The position numbers were made by a program, and so were the translations under genes. A stretch of 64,000 nucleotides of DNA from contig NZ_LMAS01000005.1 of the NCBI RefSeq assembly GCF_001509555.1, positions 283,733 through 347,732 of the forward strand, read 5' to 3'. Under the pieces are notes generated by a model. That model saw nothing but the letters and a program-made list of their open reading frames with translations, searched no databases and had not been told where the DNA came from. Shown piece after piece: positions 17,947-26,947 of the stretch. How positions within the stretch are numbered: the first letter of the stretch is position 1; each line of letters begins with the position of its first letter. The stretch comes from Bacillus sp. FJAT-29937 (GTDB lineage Bacteria > Bacillota > Bacilli > Bacillales > Cytobacillaceae).

Positions 17947-18690
17947 ATGATTGTCAAAAATGATGAAGAATTAGCGGCATTAAAAGAAATTGGAAAAATC
18001 GTTGCGGTCATCCGCGATGAACTGATTGCACGTACGAAGCCTGGCGTAACGACGAAAGAACTGGATGATTATGCAGGAGAGCTTTTTGAAAAACATGGTG
18101 CGATATCAGGTCCGAAAGGGGAATATGACTTTCCGGGTTTTACTTGTATCAGTGTAAACGAGGAAGTGGCGCATGGCATCCCGGGGAATCGAATCATTAA
18201 TGATGGGGATCTAGTCAATATAGATGTTTCTGGATCCAAAAACGGATTTTTCGCCGATACTGGATTATCGATTGTGGTTGGAAATTCAAATGAAAAGCTG
18301 CTCCACCTATGTGAAACCGCACAGAAAGCATTTGAAGAAGGATTGAAAAAGATAAAAGCAGGCTCCAAGCTAAGCATGATCGGAAAAACGGTTAACCGAG
18401 TAGCCAATGAGAATGGGTATACGGTTATAAAAAATCTAACTGGCCATGGAATTGGAAAATCTCTTCATGAGAAGCCCGACCATATTTTAAACTATTTTGA
18501 GCCTTGGGATTCCCAATTGCTGAAAGACGGAATGGTCATCGCATTCGAACCATTTATTTCAATGGGAGCGGAAGAGGTAATGGAGCTTAGTGACGGCTGG
18601 ACATTCGTAACCCCTGACAAGAGCTTGGTGGCGCAATGTGAGCATACGATTGTCGTTACAAAAGGCGAGCCGATCATCATTACGAGGTAA
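17947..18690 (+). CDS. Type I methionine aminopeptidase (MapB/YflG-like)
   Basis: The 247-residue metallopeptidase removes the initiator Met from nascent proteins. Family ligands are visible: the helper His in EVAHGIPGNR, Asp in NIDVSGSKNGFFADTG, His in TGHGIGKSLHE, Glu in AFEPF and Glu in CEHTIVV. It has no N-terminal zinc-finger extension. It is not in the ribosomal-protein cluster where the main map gene of bacilli resides, so it is probably the second copy, equivalent to yflG (mapB). Monocistronic with its own terminator. Confidence 0.88.
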   Translation: MIVKNDEELAALKEIGKIVAVIRDELIARTKPGVTTKELDDYAGELFEKHGAISGPKGEYDFPGFTCISVNEEVAHGIPGNRIINDGDLVNIDVSGSKNGFFADTGLSIVVGNSNEKLLHLCETAQKAFEEGLKKIKAGSKLSMIGKTVNRVANENGYTVIKNLTGHGIGKSLHEKPDHILNYFEPWDSQLLKDGMVIAFEPFISMGAEEVMELSDGWTFVTPDKSLVAQCEHTIVVTKGEPIIITR

Positions 18691-18706
18691 CTTTCGTATT
18701 CAAGTA

Positions 18707-18747
18707 AATCAGGGAAGGGATATACCCCCTTTCCTGATTATTTTTTT
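18707..18747 (+). terminator. Rho-independent terminator after mapB-like gene
   Basis: AATCAGGGAAGGG (18707-18719) pairs with CCCCTTTCCTGATT (18725-18738), followed by seven T. The rest of the 363-bp gap to 19054 shows no gene; its right end holds the ECF-type promoter. Confidence 0.85.
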
Positions 18748-19008
18748 GTTGGTTTTACTCGGAAGAGGACCCTGGTTCCGTTAATTCTCTGGAATGAGTG
18801 TTTTTCAAGACGTTTCGGACTCTCGTTCCGCTATCGCATGAAATTAAAGCTATTTTCCACTTTTTTTTATAAATAACGGATGCTGTGTCCTACTCATTGA
18901 CAAAAATGCGACTTTTATTGAAATAAAGGATCGTCTGTCCGCAAATAACCACGCTCATACCCATCACACAAAAAATCCACGATTTTAATTGAAACTCAAC
19001 AAAGTTTT

Positions 19009-19038
19009 TGGAACCTTTTCGCACCAATTGAGGTCTAA
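19009..19038 (+). promoter_or_regulatory. Candidate ECF sigma factor promoter
   Basis: TGGAACC (-35, ending at 19015), then 16 nt, then GGTCTAA (19032-19038) closely fits the ECF pattern GGAACC-N16/17-CGTCTAA. It lies just upstream of an ECF sigma gene, as expected for autoregulation. The transcript leader would be only about 10-15 nt. Confidence 0.6.
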
Positions 19039-19053
19039 TGAGCACAAGGGGGG

Positions 19054-19605
19054 ATGATGGTGCTTTCGGAAAATGATGTTCTTCTTGCCCAGAGAGGGAA
19101 CGAGGAGGCTTTTATACGATTAATAAGAAATTGCGAGTCTTCCCTTTATCGGGTGGCAAAGGGGATTCTGAAAGAAGAATTGGATTGTGCAGATGCAATA
19201 CAGGAAACGATTTTGAAAAGCTATCATTCAATTTCTAAGCTGAAAAATCCAGCCTATTTCAAAACATGGCTAATTCGAATTTTAATAAATGAATGCAACG
19301 ATATGTTAAAGAAAAAGAAAAAAATCCTCTCGTTGAATCATATAGACAACTTGGCTAATCCTCAAAAAGCTGAAAATGAATTTGATGAATTAAGAGCAGC
19401 TATATCAAAGTTAAGTGAAAAATACCGAACGGTTGTCGTGTTATTTTATTTTGAAGATTGTTCCATAAAGGATATTGCACTTGTTCTTAATATTAGGGAA
19501 GGCACAGTGAAATCAAGATTAAACCGTGCACGGGCGCTGCTCGCAAACGATCTTAACAAGGTGAATGAAGAAGGGAGAGATGAAAATGGACCACTCAAAA
19601 TTTGA
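19054..19605 (+). CDS. ECF-type RNA polymerase sigma factor
   Basis: About 180 residues with sigma region 2 (about 10-80, including DCADAIQETILKSY and AYFKTWLIRILINECND) and region 4 (about 115-170, EKYRTVVVLFYFEDCSIKDIALVLNIREGTVKSRLNRAR), and no region 1 or 3. This is the sigma-70 ECF layout seen in SigM/SigV/SigW-type factors. Start codons ATG 19054, ATG 19057 and GTG 19060 are all in frame; AAGGGGGG directly abuts 19054, so the later ones have better spacing. The 3' end overlaps the next gene by 20 nt, the usual arrangement for a sigma/anti-sigma pair. The stimulus is unknown. Confidence 0.88.
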   Translation: MMVLSENDVLLAQRGNEEAFIRLIRNCESSLYRVAKGILKEELDCADAIQETILKSYHSISKLKNPAYFKTWLIRILINECNDMLKKKKKILSLNHIDNLANPQKAENEFDELRAAISKLSEKYRTVVVLFYFEDCSIKDIALVLNIREGTVKSRLNRARALLANDLNKVNEEGRDENGPLKI

Positions 19606-20212
19606 TGCAGATATCAAAAAAATCATAAAAGAAGAGAAGCTTGAAACACATCCTGCAGTAAAAAATAGAGTCCATCATACCCTTTCGAATCTGCCAAAAA
19701 AGAGGCAAACCTTCACTCTGCCAATAAAATATTTATTAAGCGGGGCTATTTGTATATTCCTTACTGTCGGAGCGATATATTTTTTAACAAATGATAAAAC
19801 ACTCCTGTCCAATGAAAATGCTGCTGAGAAAAAAGAGAATATCATTATTCACGATTACCTATATTCCGGGGAAAGCGAACATTGGAGAGCCACACATAAG
19901 TTCAATGGAAAAGGGGTATTTTTCAAAAAGGAAAATGGAGTTACTGGTTATGAAAGTGAATCGGAAGAATTTTTTAATATGGAGTATAAGGGTGACTTTG
20001 CGGATATAAAGGGAAAACCCTTGTCATATAGCTTTGAAACAAACTCAGGTTCAGGAGGCAGATCATTAGAAGAAATGGATATGAAGTCTTTTTCAAATCA
20101 TTCCGGGCCTAATCGTGGAGCAGCAATGATGCAAGAGGATGAAACGGTAAAAGTGACAGTGGAATGGGATGGGAAAAAGGAAACCTTCATTCTCTATCCA
20201 AAGGAAAAATAA
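19586..20212 (+). CDS. Putative membrane-anchored anti-sigma factor
   Basis: About 208 residues. The N-terminal 50 are charged and presumably cytoplasmic (DHSKFDADIKKIIKEEK). One membrane helix follows (YLLSGAICIFLTVGAIYFL), then an extracytoplasmic domain of about 130 residues. This is the topology of anti-sigma factors that hold an ECF factor at the membrane, and the gene overlaps the sigma gene. I see no recognised zinc-binding anti-sigma motif (HXXXCXXC), so the role is inferred from topology and position. ATG 19586 has AAGGGAG about 7 nt upstream; ATG 19565 and 19580 are alternatives. Confidence 0.65.
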   Translation: MDHSKFDADIKKIIKEEKLETHPAVKNRVHHTLSNLPKKRQTFTLPIKYLLSGAICIFLTVGAIYFLTNDKTLLSNENAAEKKENIIIHDYLYSGESEHWRATHKFNGKGVFFKKENGVTGYESESEEFFNMEYKGDFADIKGKPLSYSFETNSGSGGRSLEEMDMKSFSNHSGPNRGAAMMQEDETVKVTVEWDGKKETFILYPKEK

Positions 20213-20214
20213 AA

Positions 20215-20255
20215 AGCAAAAAATGCCCCGAAATTATGAGGGCATTCTTTTTTTA
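20215..20255. terminator. Bidirectional terminator
   Basis: AAATGCCC (20221-20228) pairs with GGGCATTC (20240-20247), with T-runs on both sides. It ends the sigma operon and the converging MFS gene. Confidence 0.8.
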
Positions 20256-21472
20256 CTCAAGCTTAACCCAGCCACTTCCGAATTGCGGTTCATAGCGACT
20301 AACAAAATAAAACCACTCAAGATCAGGAGCAGGCTTGTTATAATAAATACTGCTGAAAAGCCAAAATATCCTGAAATAAGTCCGCCCATCACGGGACCAA
20401 TAATATTTCCGAAAAAGCGAAGGCTTGTGTTGTACCCAAGAACTTCACCCTGCATGGAGATAGGAGCTTCTTGCCTGATATAAGCAATCCGAACGGGAAT
20501 GATCCCCCCTATTGTTACACCAAGAGTAAATCGAATGAGCACTAGCTGCCAATAATTCGTGACAAATCCTCCTGGCAGATAGAAAAGGCCAGCTAGAAAT
20601 AACAAAATAACTAGGATTTTGATATAGCCGTAGCGGTCCGCAATTTTCCCCCATTTTCTAGCCATCATCAAGTTTCCAAGCCCGCCTGCTGAAAAAGCGA
20701 TTCCGGCAAAAAATGCAAGGTTTTCCGTACCATGAAGCTCACTTACATATAAAGATAGAATGGGCTGGATGCTAAAATGAGCCATTTGAATAAGAGCTGA
20801 GATGAGCAAAACGGTTAGCAGAACAGGGTGGCGAATAATATGGAGAATGACTTCCTTACTAGAATAAGTTGTCTGCTTATCTTCCTTATTTTGTAGGGTC
20901 ATTTCTTTAGTTAATATGACGAGCAGTGCAGAAATAAATATGAAAATCGAAGTCCACTTAAATGTATCAGCATAGCCAAATACATCCGCTAAAGCCCCGC
21001 CTAGCATAGGACCCATTAACGACCCTGTAATACTGCCGGTCTGTAAAGTCCCCATTATTTTTCCAGCTATTTTCTTTGGGGTTTGCGTTGAAATAAATGC
21101 TTGAGACATTGGAATAAAGCCTGTAAAGATCCCCATAAAAAGCCGGAGCATGAAAAGCTGCCAGACAGAAGTGACATATCCCATGAGGAAAATGGATAAG
21201 CCCATTCCTAAGCCTGAAACAATGAGAATTTTCTTTCTCCCGTATAAATCACCAATTCTTCCCCAAATCGGCGAGAAGAGAAAAGCTGCAACAAATGTAA
21301 TGGCAAATGTCCATCCAGACCAATGCTGTACATAAGTCGGAGAAAAGTTCCCAAACGTCTCAATGTACAGAGAGATAAATGGCAAAACCATTGTCATGCT
21401 GCCAGCCACGAAGAAATTGGCGAACCACATTATGAATAAATTCCGTTTTGAATCAGGATTCATTCCTTTCAA
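20234..21472 (-). CDS. MFS transporter, probable drug efflux (DHA1 type)
   Basis: About 412 residues with twelve hydrophobic helices and the MFS loop motif GRIGDLYGRKK between helices 2 and 3 (about residues 70-80). A second, diverged copy after helix 8 (KWGKIADRYGYIK) fits the DHA1 multidrug-efflux class; B. subtilis YfmO/YitG-type proteins are similar. No drug can be named. Start is uncertain: TTG 21472 or ATG 21463, with GAAAGG lying only one base before the latter. Confidence 0.75.
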   Translation of the reverse strand: MKGMNPDSKRNLFIMWFANFFVAGSMTMVLPFISLYIETFGNFSPTYVQHWSGWTFAITFVAAFLFSPIWGRIGDLYGRKKILIVSGLGMGLSIFLMGYVTSVWQLFMLRLFMGIFTGFIPMSQAFISTQTPKKIAGKIMGTLQTGSITGSLMGPMLGGALADVFGYADTFKWTSIFIFISALLVILTKEMTLQNKEDKQTTYSSKEVILHIIRHPVLLTVLLISALIQMAHFSIQPILSLYVSELHGTENLAFFAGIAFSAGGLGNLMMARKWGKIADRYGYIKILVILLFLAGLFYLPGGFVTNYWQLVLIRFTLGVTIGGIIPVRIAYIRQEAPISMQGEVLGYNTSLRFFGNIIGPVMGGLISGYFGFSAVFIITSLLLILSGFILLVAMNRNSEVAGLSLSKKRMPS

Positions 21473-21711
21473 ACACTTCTTTCCTTTTTTTATTTCGTTT
21501 CCCTAAATATAGTATACATCAGATTACGAAAATATGAAGGAATATGCAAAGTGGGCATTGTTTCGGGGATAGAGCTGTCTAGTGTAAAGTGAGGATGCCA
21601 AAAATTACGCTTTAAATCTAGTAACCGAAATGTGATATATCGGATATTGCTAGCTAAAAATTCAGTATAATAGATTTAATGACAAGTGTAAAGATTTTTT
21701 AAAAATAATGA

Positions 21712-21740
21712 TTGTTTTCTTTAAATGCTTGTTTTATAAT
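21712..21740 (+). promoter_or_regulatory. SigA-type promoter for alsT-like gene
   Basis: TTGTTT (21712-21717), 17-bp spacer, TATAAT (21735-21740). It is located 49 bp before the start codon, with no competing gene in between. Confidence 0.65.
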
Positions 21741-21788
21741 TCGTAATAGGAAAAAGATTCAGAATACAATTACAAAGGGGGATTTTAT

Positions 21789-23240
21789 TTGGAAGCTTTT
21801 GTTAATGGTTTGAATAATATTTTATGGAGTACACCTGTTATTTACATTTGTCTAGGCGTAGGTTTACTATTTTCGATTTTTACTAGATTCCTACAAGTGA
21901 GACATATTAAAGAAATGATCGTACTCATGTTTCAAGGAAAAAGTTCCGAAGCGGGCGTTTCATCTTTTCAGGCCTTATCTATTGCTCTTTCTGGCCGCGT
22001 TGGAACTGGTAACATTGCTGGTACTGCGACTGCGATCGCAATGGGAGGACCAGGGGCAGTATTCTGGATGTGGGCTATGGCATTCATCGGTGCTGCTACA
22101 GCATATATAGAGTCAACTTTAGCTCAAATTTACAAAGTGAAAAAAGATGGCCAATATCGCGGGGGTCCAGCCTTCTATATTGAAAAAGGTATGGGTGTCA
22201 AATGGTTTGCCGTTCTATTCGCTATTTCTGCCGTTCTAGCATTATCTTTATTAATGCCAGGTATTCAATCTAATTCAATTGCTGCAGGTATGGAGAATGC
22301 TTTTAAAATTCCAACTTGGATCACTGGTTTAGTTATCATCGCTTTATTAGGATTTATTATTTTTGGTGGAGTAAGACGTATTGCCAATGTTGCACAATTA
22401 GTAGTTCCATTCATGGCTCTTGGATATATTCTTGTTGCACTTATTATTATGGTTATGAATATTGGGGAAGTAGGAAATGTTTTTGCATTAATTTTCAAAA
22501 GTGCATTTGGTGCTGAAGAAATGTTTGGCGGACTCGTTGGTAGTGCAATAGCTTGGGGAGTAAAACGTGGTATTTATTCGAATGAAGCTGGTCAAGGTAC
22601 AGGTCCGCATGCTGCGGCAGCTGCTGAAGTATCTCACCCGGCTAAACAAGGTTTAGTGCAAGCGTTTTCAGTGTATATTGATACATTATTAGTTTGTTCA
22701 GCTACTGCATTTATGATTTTATTTACAGGAACGTTCAATACAGTTGGTCCAGATGGAGAAACGATGATTGTTAACAATATCCCTGGTGTTGAAGCGGGTC
22801 CGGGTTATACTCAGGCTGCTGTTGAAACCGCTTTCCCAGGATTTGGAGCTGGATTCGTTGCGATTTCACTATTCTTTTTCGCCTTTACTACAATCATGGC
22901 ATATTATTATATGTCAGAGACGAACGTTACTTACTTGTTTAAAAATGCAAAATGGCCAACGTTTATCTTGAAAATAGTCCTGTTAGTTTCAACTTTCTAC
23001 GGTGCAATTAGAACAGCAGATCTTGCTTGGGCATTTGGGGATGCAGGATTAGGGATAATGGTGTGGCTGAATATGATTGCAATCTGCATTCTGGCAAAAC
23101 CAGCAATAATTGCCTTAAAGGATTACGAACAACAAAAGAAACAAGGACTCGATCCTACATTTAACTCAACAAAACTTGGCATCAAAAATGCTGAGTATTG
23201 GGAGAACGGCTACCAAGAGGAAAAAGAAAAGGTATCTTAA
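21789..23240 (+). CDS. alsT: Sodium:alanine symporter family (AGCS) transporter
   Basis: The 483-residue polytopic protein has AGCS signatures: FQALSIALSGRVGTGNIAGTATAIAMGGPGAVFWMW near residues 58-95 and GVKRGIYSNEAGQGTGPHAAAAAEVSHP at about 258-285. AGCS carriers import alanine, glycine or glutamine with Na+; B. subtilis AlsT is the close relative and has been linked to glutamine uptake. The start is TTG 21789, with AAAGGGGGA upstream. Single-gene unit with its own promoter and terminator. Confidence 0.88.
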   Translation: MEAFVNGLNNILWSTPVIYICLGVGLLFSIFTRFLQVRHIKEMIVLMFQGKSSEAGVSSFQALSIALSGRVGTGNIAGTATAIAMGGPGAVFWMWAMAFIGAATAYIESTLAQIYKVKKDGQYRGGPAFYIEKGMGVKWFAVLFAISAVLALSLLMPGIQSNSIAAGMENAFKIPTWITGLVIIALLGFIIFGGVRRIANVAQLVVPFMALGYILVALIIMVMNIGEVGNVFALIFKSAFGAEEMFGGLVGSAIAWGVKRGIYSNEAGQGTGPHAAAAAEVSHPAKQGLVQAFSVYIDTLLVCSATAFMILFTGTFNTVGPDGETMIVNNIPGVEAGPGYTQAAVETAFPGFGAGFVAISLFFFAFTTIMAYYYMSETNVTYLFKNAKWPTFILKIVLLVSTFYGAIRTADLAWAFGDAGLGIMVWLNMIAICILAKPAIIALKDYEQQKKQGLDPTFNSTKLGIKNAEYWENGYQEEKEKVS

Positions 23241-23346
23241 TATATCTAGCTGAAACTAAAGCTTTCAAACAAATCAGAGCACAAGAGAAGGCGCTAAAAG
23301 CTAATACAGCAGAATATATCTATGCTCTAGCAATATAAAGTTAAAG

Positions 23347-23384
23347 AAGGTGAAACCTATTAACATTAGGTCTCACCTTTTTTT
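23347..23384 (+). terminator. Rho-independent terminator after alsT
   Basis: AAGGTGAAACCTA (23347-23359) pairs with TAGGTCTCACCTT (23367-23379) with one mismatch, then T-run. Confidence 0.82.
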
Positions 23385-23814
23385 ATGGTGTTATTCCTAA
23401 GTACTTAGCCATTTTGGTAAATTCCAATTTGTTTCGATTAAGCGTAAAAAAGTAAACATTATTTTCATCATCATACATCATGATGTAAGGGTCTTCACCA
23501 GCAGGATAAAAAATATTCACTTCATCTGCGAGTGTATGAATCCATTGATTTTGAACTTTAAGGGGAGGATGAAGAGGAATCCTAACAATAAACCCTTTTT
23601 TCGGAATGGGATTTATTTTTTTATAAACACCAGATATATTGGATAAATATTTTTCTGCTTCCAAACGTACGCCTTCAGTAGGAGTGATTTCTTCTATAAC
23701 CTTTGCTTCATCTATATGATACACTTCAATCTTCTCACTCTGTTCCCTGGCATGAATAGGTGAAGTATAAACAAGTAATCCTATAAATAACAAGCTGAAA
23801 ACTATACGGTGCAA
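23383..23814 (-). CDS. Hypothetical secreted protein
   Basis: About 143 residues that I do not assign to a family. The start chosen is TTG 23814, which places GAGGAGG about 7 nt upstream and gives a clean signal peptide (HRIVFSLLFIGLLVYTSPIHA). The mature part is a small soluble domain (IVRIPLHPPLKVQNQWIHTLADEVNIFYP...YIMMYDDENNVYFFTL), probably outside the membrane. It lies divergent from the helicase gene. An in-frame start at 23859 would put 15 non-hydrophobic residues before the signal and is less likely. Confidence 0.6.
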   Translation of the reverse strand: MHRIVFSLLFIGLLVYTSPIHAREQSEKIEVYHIDEAKVIEEITPTEGVRLEAEKYLSNISGVYKKINPIPKKGFIVRIPLHPPLKVQNQWIHTLADEVNIFYPAGEDPYIMMYDDENNVYFFTLNRNKLEFTKMAKYLGITP

Positions 23815-23967
23815 AGGATTCACCTCCTCATTAATAATATGACCGGACAGGTGTCTCACTATTCTTCATAAAAGCTGACAAAGACTAGACATCTTATGCT
23901 TGATACGCTAGTATCAGTAGCGAAAATACTTTTCAAAAAATGAATGTTTACATATAAGGAGTCCTTT

Positions 23968-25110
23968 ATGACACAAACTTTAATTAGCGAACTAAAGCCA
24001 TTTATCCAAGACGTATGGAAAAAGTCGAATTTTCAGCTGCCTACAACGATTCAGTCGAAGGCAATTCCTGCTGCGCTTGAAGGTAAGGATCTTATTGCTG
24101 AATCACCGACAGGAACAGGGAAGACGCTAGCTTATTTATTACCGATTTTAGAGAAAATTGAAAGCGATCAAAAGAGCGTACAGGCAGTGATTCTTGCCCC
24201 TTCCCAAGAACTTGTCATGCAAATTTTTGAAGAAATTCAAAAGTGGTCTGAGGGCAGCGGAATTCGGGCGGCTTCCTTTATTGGAGGCGCCAATGTGAAG
24301 AGGCAGCTGGAAAAATTGAAAAAGCATCCCCATATAGCTTTAGGAACGCCAGGAAGAATGCTTGAGTTAATCAAACAGAAAAAGCTAAAGATGCATGAAG
24401 TTAAGACAATCGTGCTTGATGAGGGAGATCAGCTGCTTGTTCCTGAGCATTTGGAAACAGTCAGAACTATCGTAAAATCCGCTTTAAGTGATCGTCAAAC
24501 AATATTATTCTCTGCTACATTGCCACAAGGCATAGAAAAGTTGGCACGCGAATTAGCAGCCGAACCTGAAATGATCAGAGTTGAAAAAGATGAAACAATC
24601 AACGCTGCAAATGTTGATCATATTTACTTTATGACGGAGCAAAGAGACAAAATCATGATGCTCGAAAAAATTTCAAGGTTGGATGAGATTAAAGCACTTG
24701 TTTTTGTAAAAGATATAGGAAATTTAACAGTCATGTCAGAGAAGTTAGCTTATAAGAACATTTTAACAAGCTCCCTTCACAGTGACTTAAATAAAATCGA
24801 TCGGCAAAATGCCTTAAAGGATTTTCGAACAGGAAAGACTAATATGCTGCTTGCGACAGATGTAGCGGCAAGAGGGTTGGATATTAAAGATGTCACCCAT
24901 GTCGTTCATTTCGATTTCCCAAAGGATTTGAAGCAATATGTTCATCGTTCAGGAAGAACTGGAAGATTCGGTGCGAGCGGAACGGTTATTTCCTTAGTTA
25001 CAGAGAGAGAGGAACGAGAACTTAGGAAATTTACGAAGGAGCTTGGTATCCAAGCTTCAAAGAAAGTCATGCGTGCTGGTAAAATAGTCGATCCGGACCA
25101 GCGAAAATAA
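23968..25110 (+). CDS. yfmL: DEAD-box RNA helicase (YfmL/CshC-like)
   Basis: A 380-residue two-domain helicase core with no C-terminal extension, as in B. subtilis YfmL (376). Walker A SPTGTGKT is at residues 46-53, motif II reads DEGD (151-154) rather than DEAD, motif III SAT is present, and motif VI is HRSGRTGR. YfmL participates in ribosome assembly, especially in the cold. DETD occurs at motif II in the B. subtilis protein, so the third position is variable in this branch. ATG 23968 has AAGGAG 6 nt upstream; an upstream in-frame ATG (23944) has none. Confidence 0.88.
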   Translation: MTQTLISELKPFIQDVWKKSNFQLPTTIQSKAIPAALEGKDLIAESPTGTGKTLAYLLPILEKIESDQKSVQAVILAPSQELVMQIFEEIQKWSEGSGIRAASFIGGANVKRQLEKLKKHPHIALGTPGRMLELIKQKKLKMHEVKTIVLDEGDQLLVPEHLETVRTIVKSALSDRQTILFSATLPQGIEKLARELAAEPEMIRVEKDETINAANVDHIYFMTEQRDKIMMLEKISRLDEIKALVFVKDIGNLTVMSEKLAYKNILTSSLHSDLNKIDRQNALKDFRTGKTNMLLATDVAARGLDIKDVTHVVHFDFPKDLKQYVHRSGRTGRFGASGTVISLVTEREERELRKFTKELGIQASKKVMRAGKIVDPDQRK

Positions 25111-25179
25111 TCAGTAGAATAAAGTTTAAATATTCGCCCATACTACTTTTTGAAATAGTAAAAAGGAGTCGAGGAAGCT

Positions 25180-25314
25180 ATGGGCAGAAAAAAACAAGGG
25201 AATGCAAATGCGGAACGCAATAAGAATGCGAAAAAAGGCAATCGGACGAGCTCAGAGTTAGTCGAGTTTACAACAGGCCACGATAATCCGCAGAAAAACC
25301 GCCGCCAAGAGTAA
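25180..25314 (+). CDS. Small basic protein of 44 residues
   Basis: ATG 25180 is preceded by GAGGAAG, and AAAGGAG lies further upstream. The 44-residue product (starting MGRKKQGNANAERNK, ending QKNRRQE) is rich in Lys, Arg, Asn and Gln with no hydrophobic segment, resembling minor spore or nucleic-acid-binding peptides. I do not recognise a named family. It sits 69 bp after yfmL and just before a strong terminator, so it may be co-transcribed with the helicase. Confidence 0.6.
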   Translation: MGRKKQGNANAERNKNAKKGNRTSSELVEFTTGHDNPQKNRRQE

Positions 25315-25326
25315 ATGATTTTTAAG

Positions 25327-25371
25327 AAAAAAGAAAAAATCCTCTTTATGTAGAGGATTTTTTCTTTTTTT
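25327..25371. terminator. Strong bidirectional terminator
   Basis: An A-rich arm ending ATCCTCT (to about 25345) pairs with AGAGGATTTTTTC (25352-25364) and the following T-run. It separates the helicase unit from the converging yhfW. Confidence 0.88.
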
Positions 25372-26896
25372 ACTGTAAATCGATTTTCTTAAGCGGCAAT
25401 TTCGTTGGTCCGTTTAGTACTTCTCCATCATAATTATACCTTGACCCATGGCAAGGACAGTCCCATGTTCGATCTCCATCATTCCACTCTGTTTCACAGC
25501 CCATATGTGTGCAAGATGTATTAACGAGATGAATGTTTCCTTCTTTGTCGCGATACGCACCGGCTCTTTCTCCATTTATCATCACTACAGCGCCTTCATC
25601 ATTCTCGATCTCATCCAGCTCTTTGGCATCAACGGCGAGCTTTCCTTTAATGAGGTGACCAGCCACATCAGCATTAATAGAAATAACCTTCTTAAGACTT
25701 GGATCTGCCTGGAATCGAGAAGGAGAGAACAACTCTTCATAAGGATTTTCCTTTCCGATAATAATATCCTTTAGAAGCATAGCTGCCGCAGTTCCATTCG
25801 TCATTCCCCATTTTCGGAAACCGGTAGCAACGAGAATATTAGGTTTATTGGCCTTAATTCTGCCTATATAAGGGAGTTTGTCCAATGTAATCAAATCTTG
25901 CGCTGACCAGCGGTATGCGAATTCCGTAATTCCAAAAACCTCTTCGGCAAAGCTTTCAAGCGCTTCATAATGTTTCATTGTATTAATACCTTGTCCTGTT
26001 TTATGGCTTTCGCCTCCAACAAGAATTAATTTATCGCCATTAAATGGTGTATATCTGAGAGAGCGAGTTGGTTCATCAGCACTGATATACATACCCTCAG
26101 GGAAATCTGTGTTTGTTTTGATCCCGAGTACATAAGAGCGATTGGCGTATATTCTTGCAAAATAAAATCCCATTATGTCTATAAATGGGTAATGAGACGC
26201 AACAATGACTTGTTTACATTTTACTCGGTGTCCATCCCTTGTAATCACGACAGGATGGTCATTTTCCCCGATATCAACCGCAGTTGTATTTTCATATACA
26301 ATGCCGCCAGCATCGACAAAATCCTGCAGCAATGTATTTAAATATTTCACTGGGTGGAATTGAGCCTGGTTATTCATCGCAAGGGCCGATTTAATATTAA
26401 TATTAAAAGGGATGCTATTCTCTAGATTGCCGTTAATCCCGAGCTTTTCGTATGCATCCATTTCCGTTTCAAGTTTTTTGGCATACTGATCTGAAGTTGC
26501 ATACATGATGGCACGCTGGTCACTAAAGTCGCAATCAATCTGTTTATCCTGTACTTGGCTGCGAACAAAATCGATCGCACCCATTTCCGCCTCGTAATAA
26601 AGCTTTGCCCTTTCCAGACCAAAGTGATTAATAAATTCATCGTAAATCAATCCATGCTGGGCGGTTAGCTTTGCCGTAGTATGGCCAGTTGTTCCCGTTA
26701 GAATGTTTCCAGCCTCCAGGATAGCTACTTTTAACCCCTCTTTCACCAGAAGGGAACCTGCTGTAATTCCGGTAATCCCGCCTCCGACAATGGCGATATC
26801 AACAGAAGTATGTTCAGTGAGCTTTCCGAATGACGGAAGGGGAGCTTCTCTCCAATAAGACTCAGGAAATTGGGGCATTTTATTATTAGATGACAT
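25370..26896 (-). CDS. yhfW: FAD-dependent oxidoreductase with C-terminal Rieske domain (YhfW-like)
   Basis: A 508-residue fusion. The N-terminal DAO-type FAD domain has DIAIVGGGITGITAG (about residues 33-47) and a C-terminal FAD-closing ATGFRKWGMTNG segment. The last 90 residues are a Rieske [2Fe-2S] domain with ligands CTHMGC and CPCHGS (about 462-487). B. subtilis YhfW (509 residues) has the same layout; its substrate is unknown, and glycine- or amine-oxidase-like chemistry is inferred. ATG 26896 follows GGAGG with ideal spacing; upstream in-frame codons lack this. Single gene. Confidence 0.85.
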   Translation of the reverse strand: MSSNNKMPQFPESYWREAPLPSFGKLTEHTSVDIAIVGGGITGITAGSLLVKEGLKVAILEAGNILTGTTGHTTAKLTAQHGLIYDEFINHFGLERAKLYYEAEMGAIDFVRSQVQDKQIDCDFSDQRAIMYATSDQYAKKLETEMDAYEKLGINGNLENSIPFNINIKSALAMNNQAQFHPVKYLNTLLQDFVDAGGIVYENTTAVDIGENDHPVVITRDGHRVKCKQVIVASHYPFIDIMGFYFARIYANRSYVLGIKTNTDFPEGMYISADEPTRSLRYTPFNGDKLILVGGESHKTGQGINTMKHYEALESFAEEVFGITEFAYRWSAQDLITLDKLPYIGRIKANKPNILVATGFRKWGMTNGTAAAMLLKDIIIGKENPYEELFSPSRFQADPSLKKVISINADVAGHLIKGKLAVDAKELDEIENDEGAVVMINGERAGAYRDKEGNIHLVNTSCTHMGCETEWNDGDRTWDCPCHGSRYNYDGEVLNGPTKLPLKKIDLQ

Positions 26897-26947
26897 ACCT
26901 TTCCTCCTATAGGTTTCTTCATCCATAATTTTTCCAATAGGTGACAT

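Noticed and set aside
23249..23338. Short open stretch of about 29 codons after alsT
   Set aside because: No start codon or ribosome binding site; only a fragment of open frame.
23241..23346. Additional promoter or RNA element after alsT
   Set aside because: Only the terminator at 23347 could be supported.
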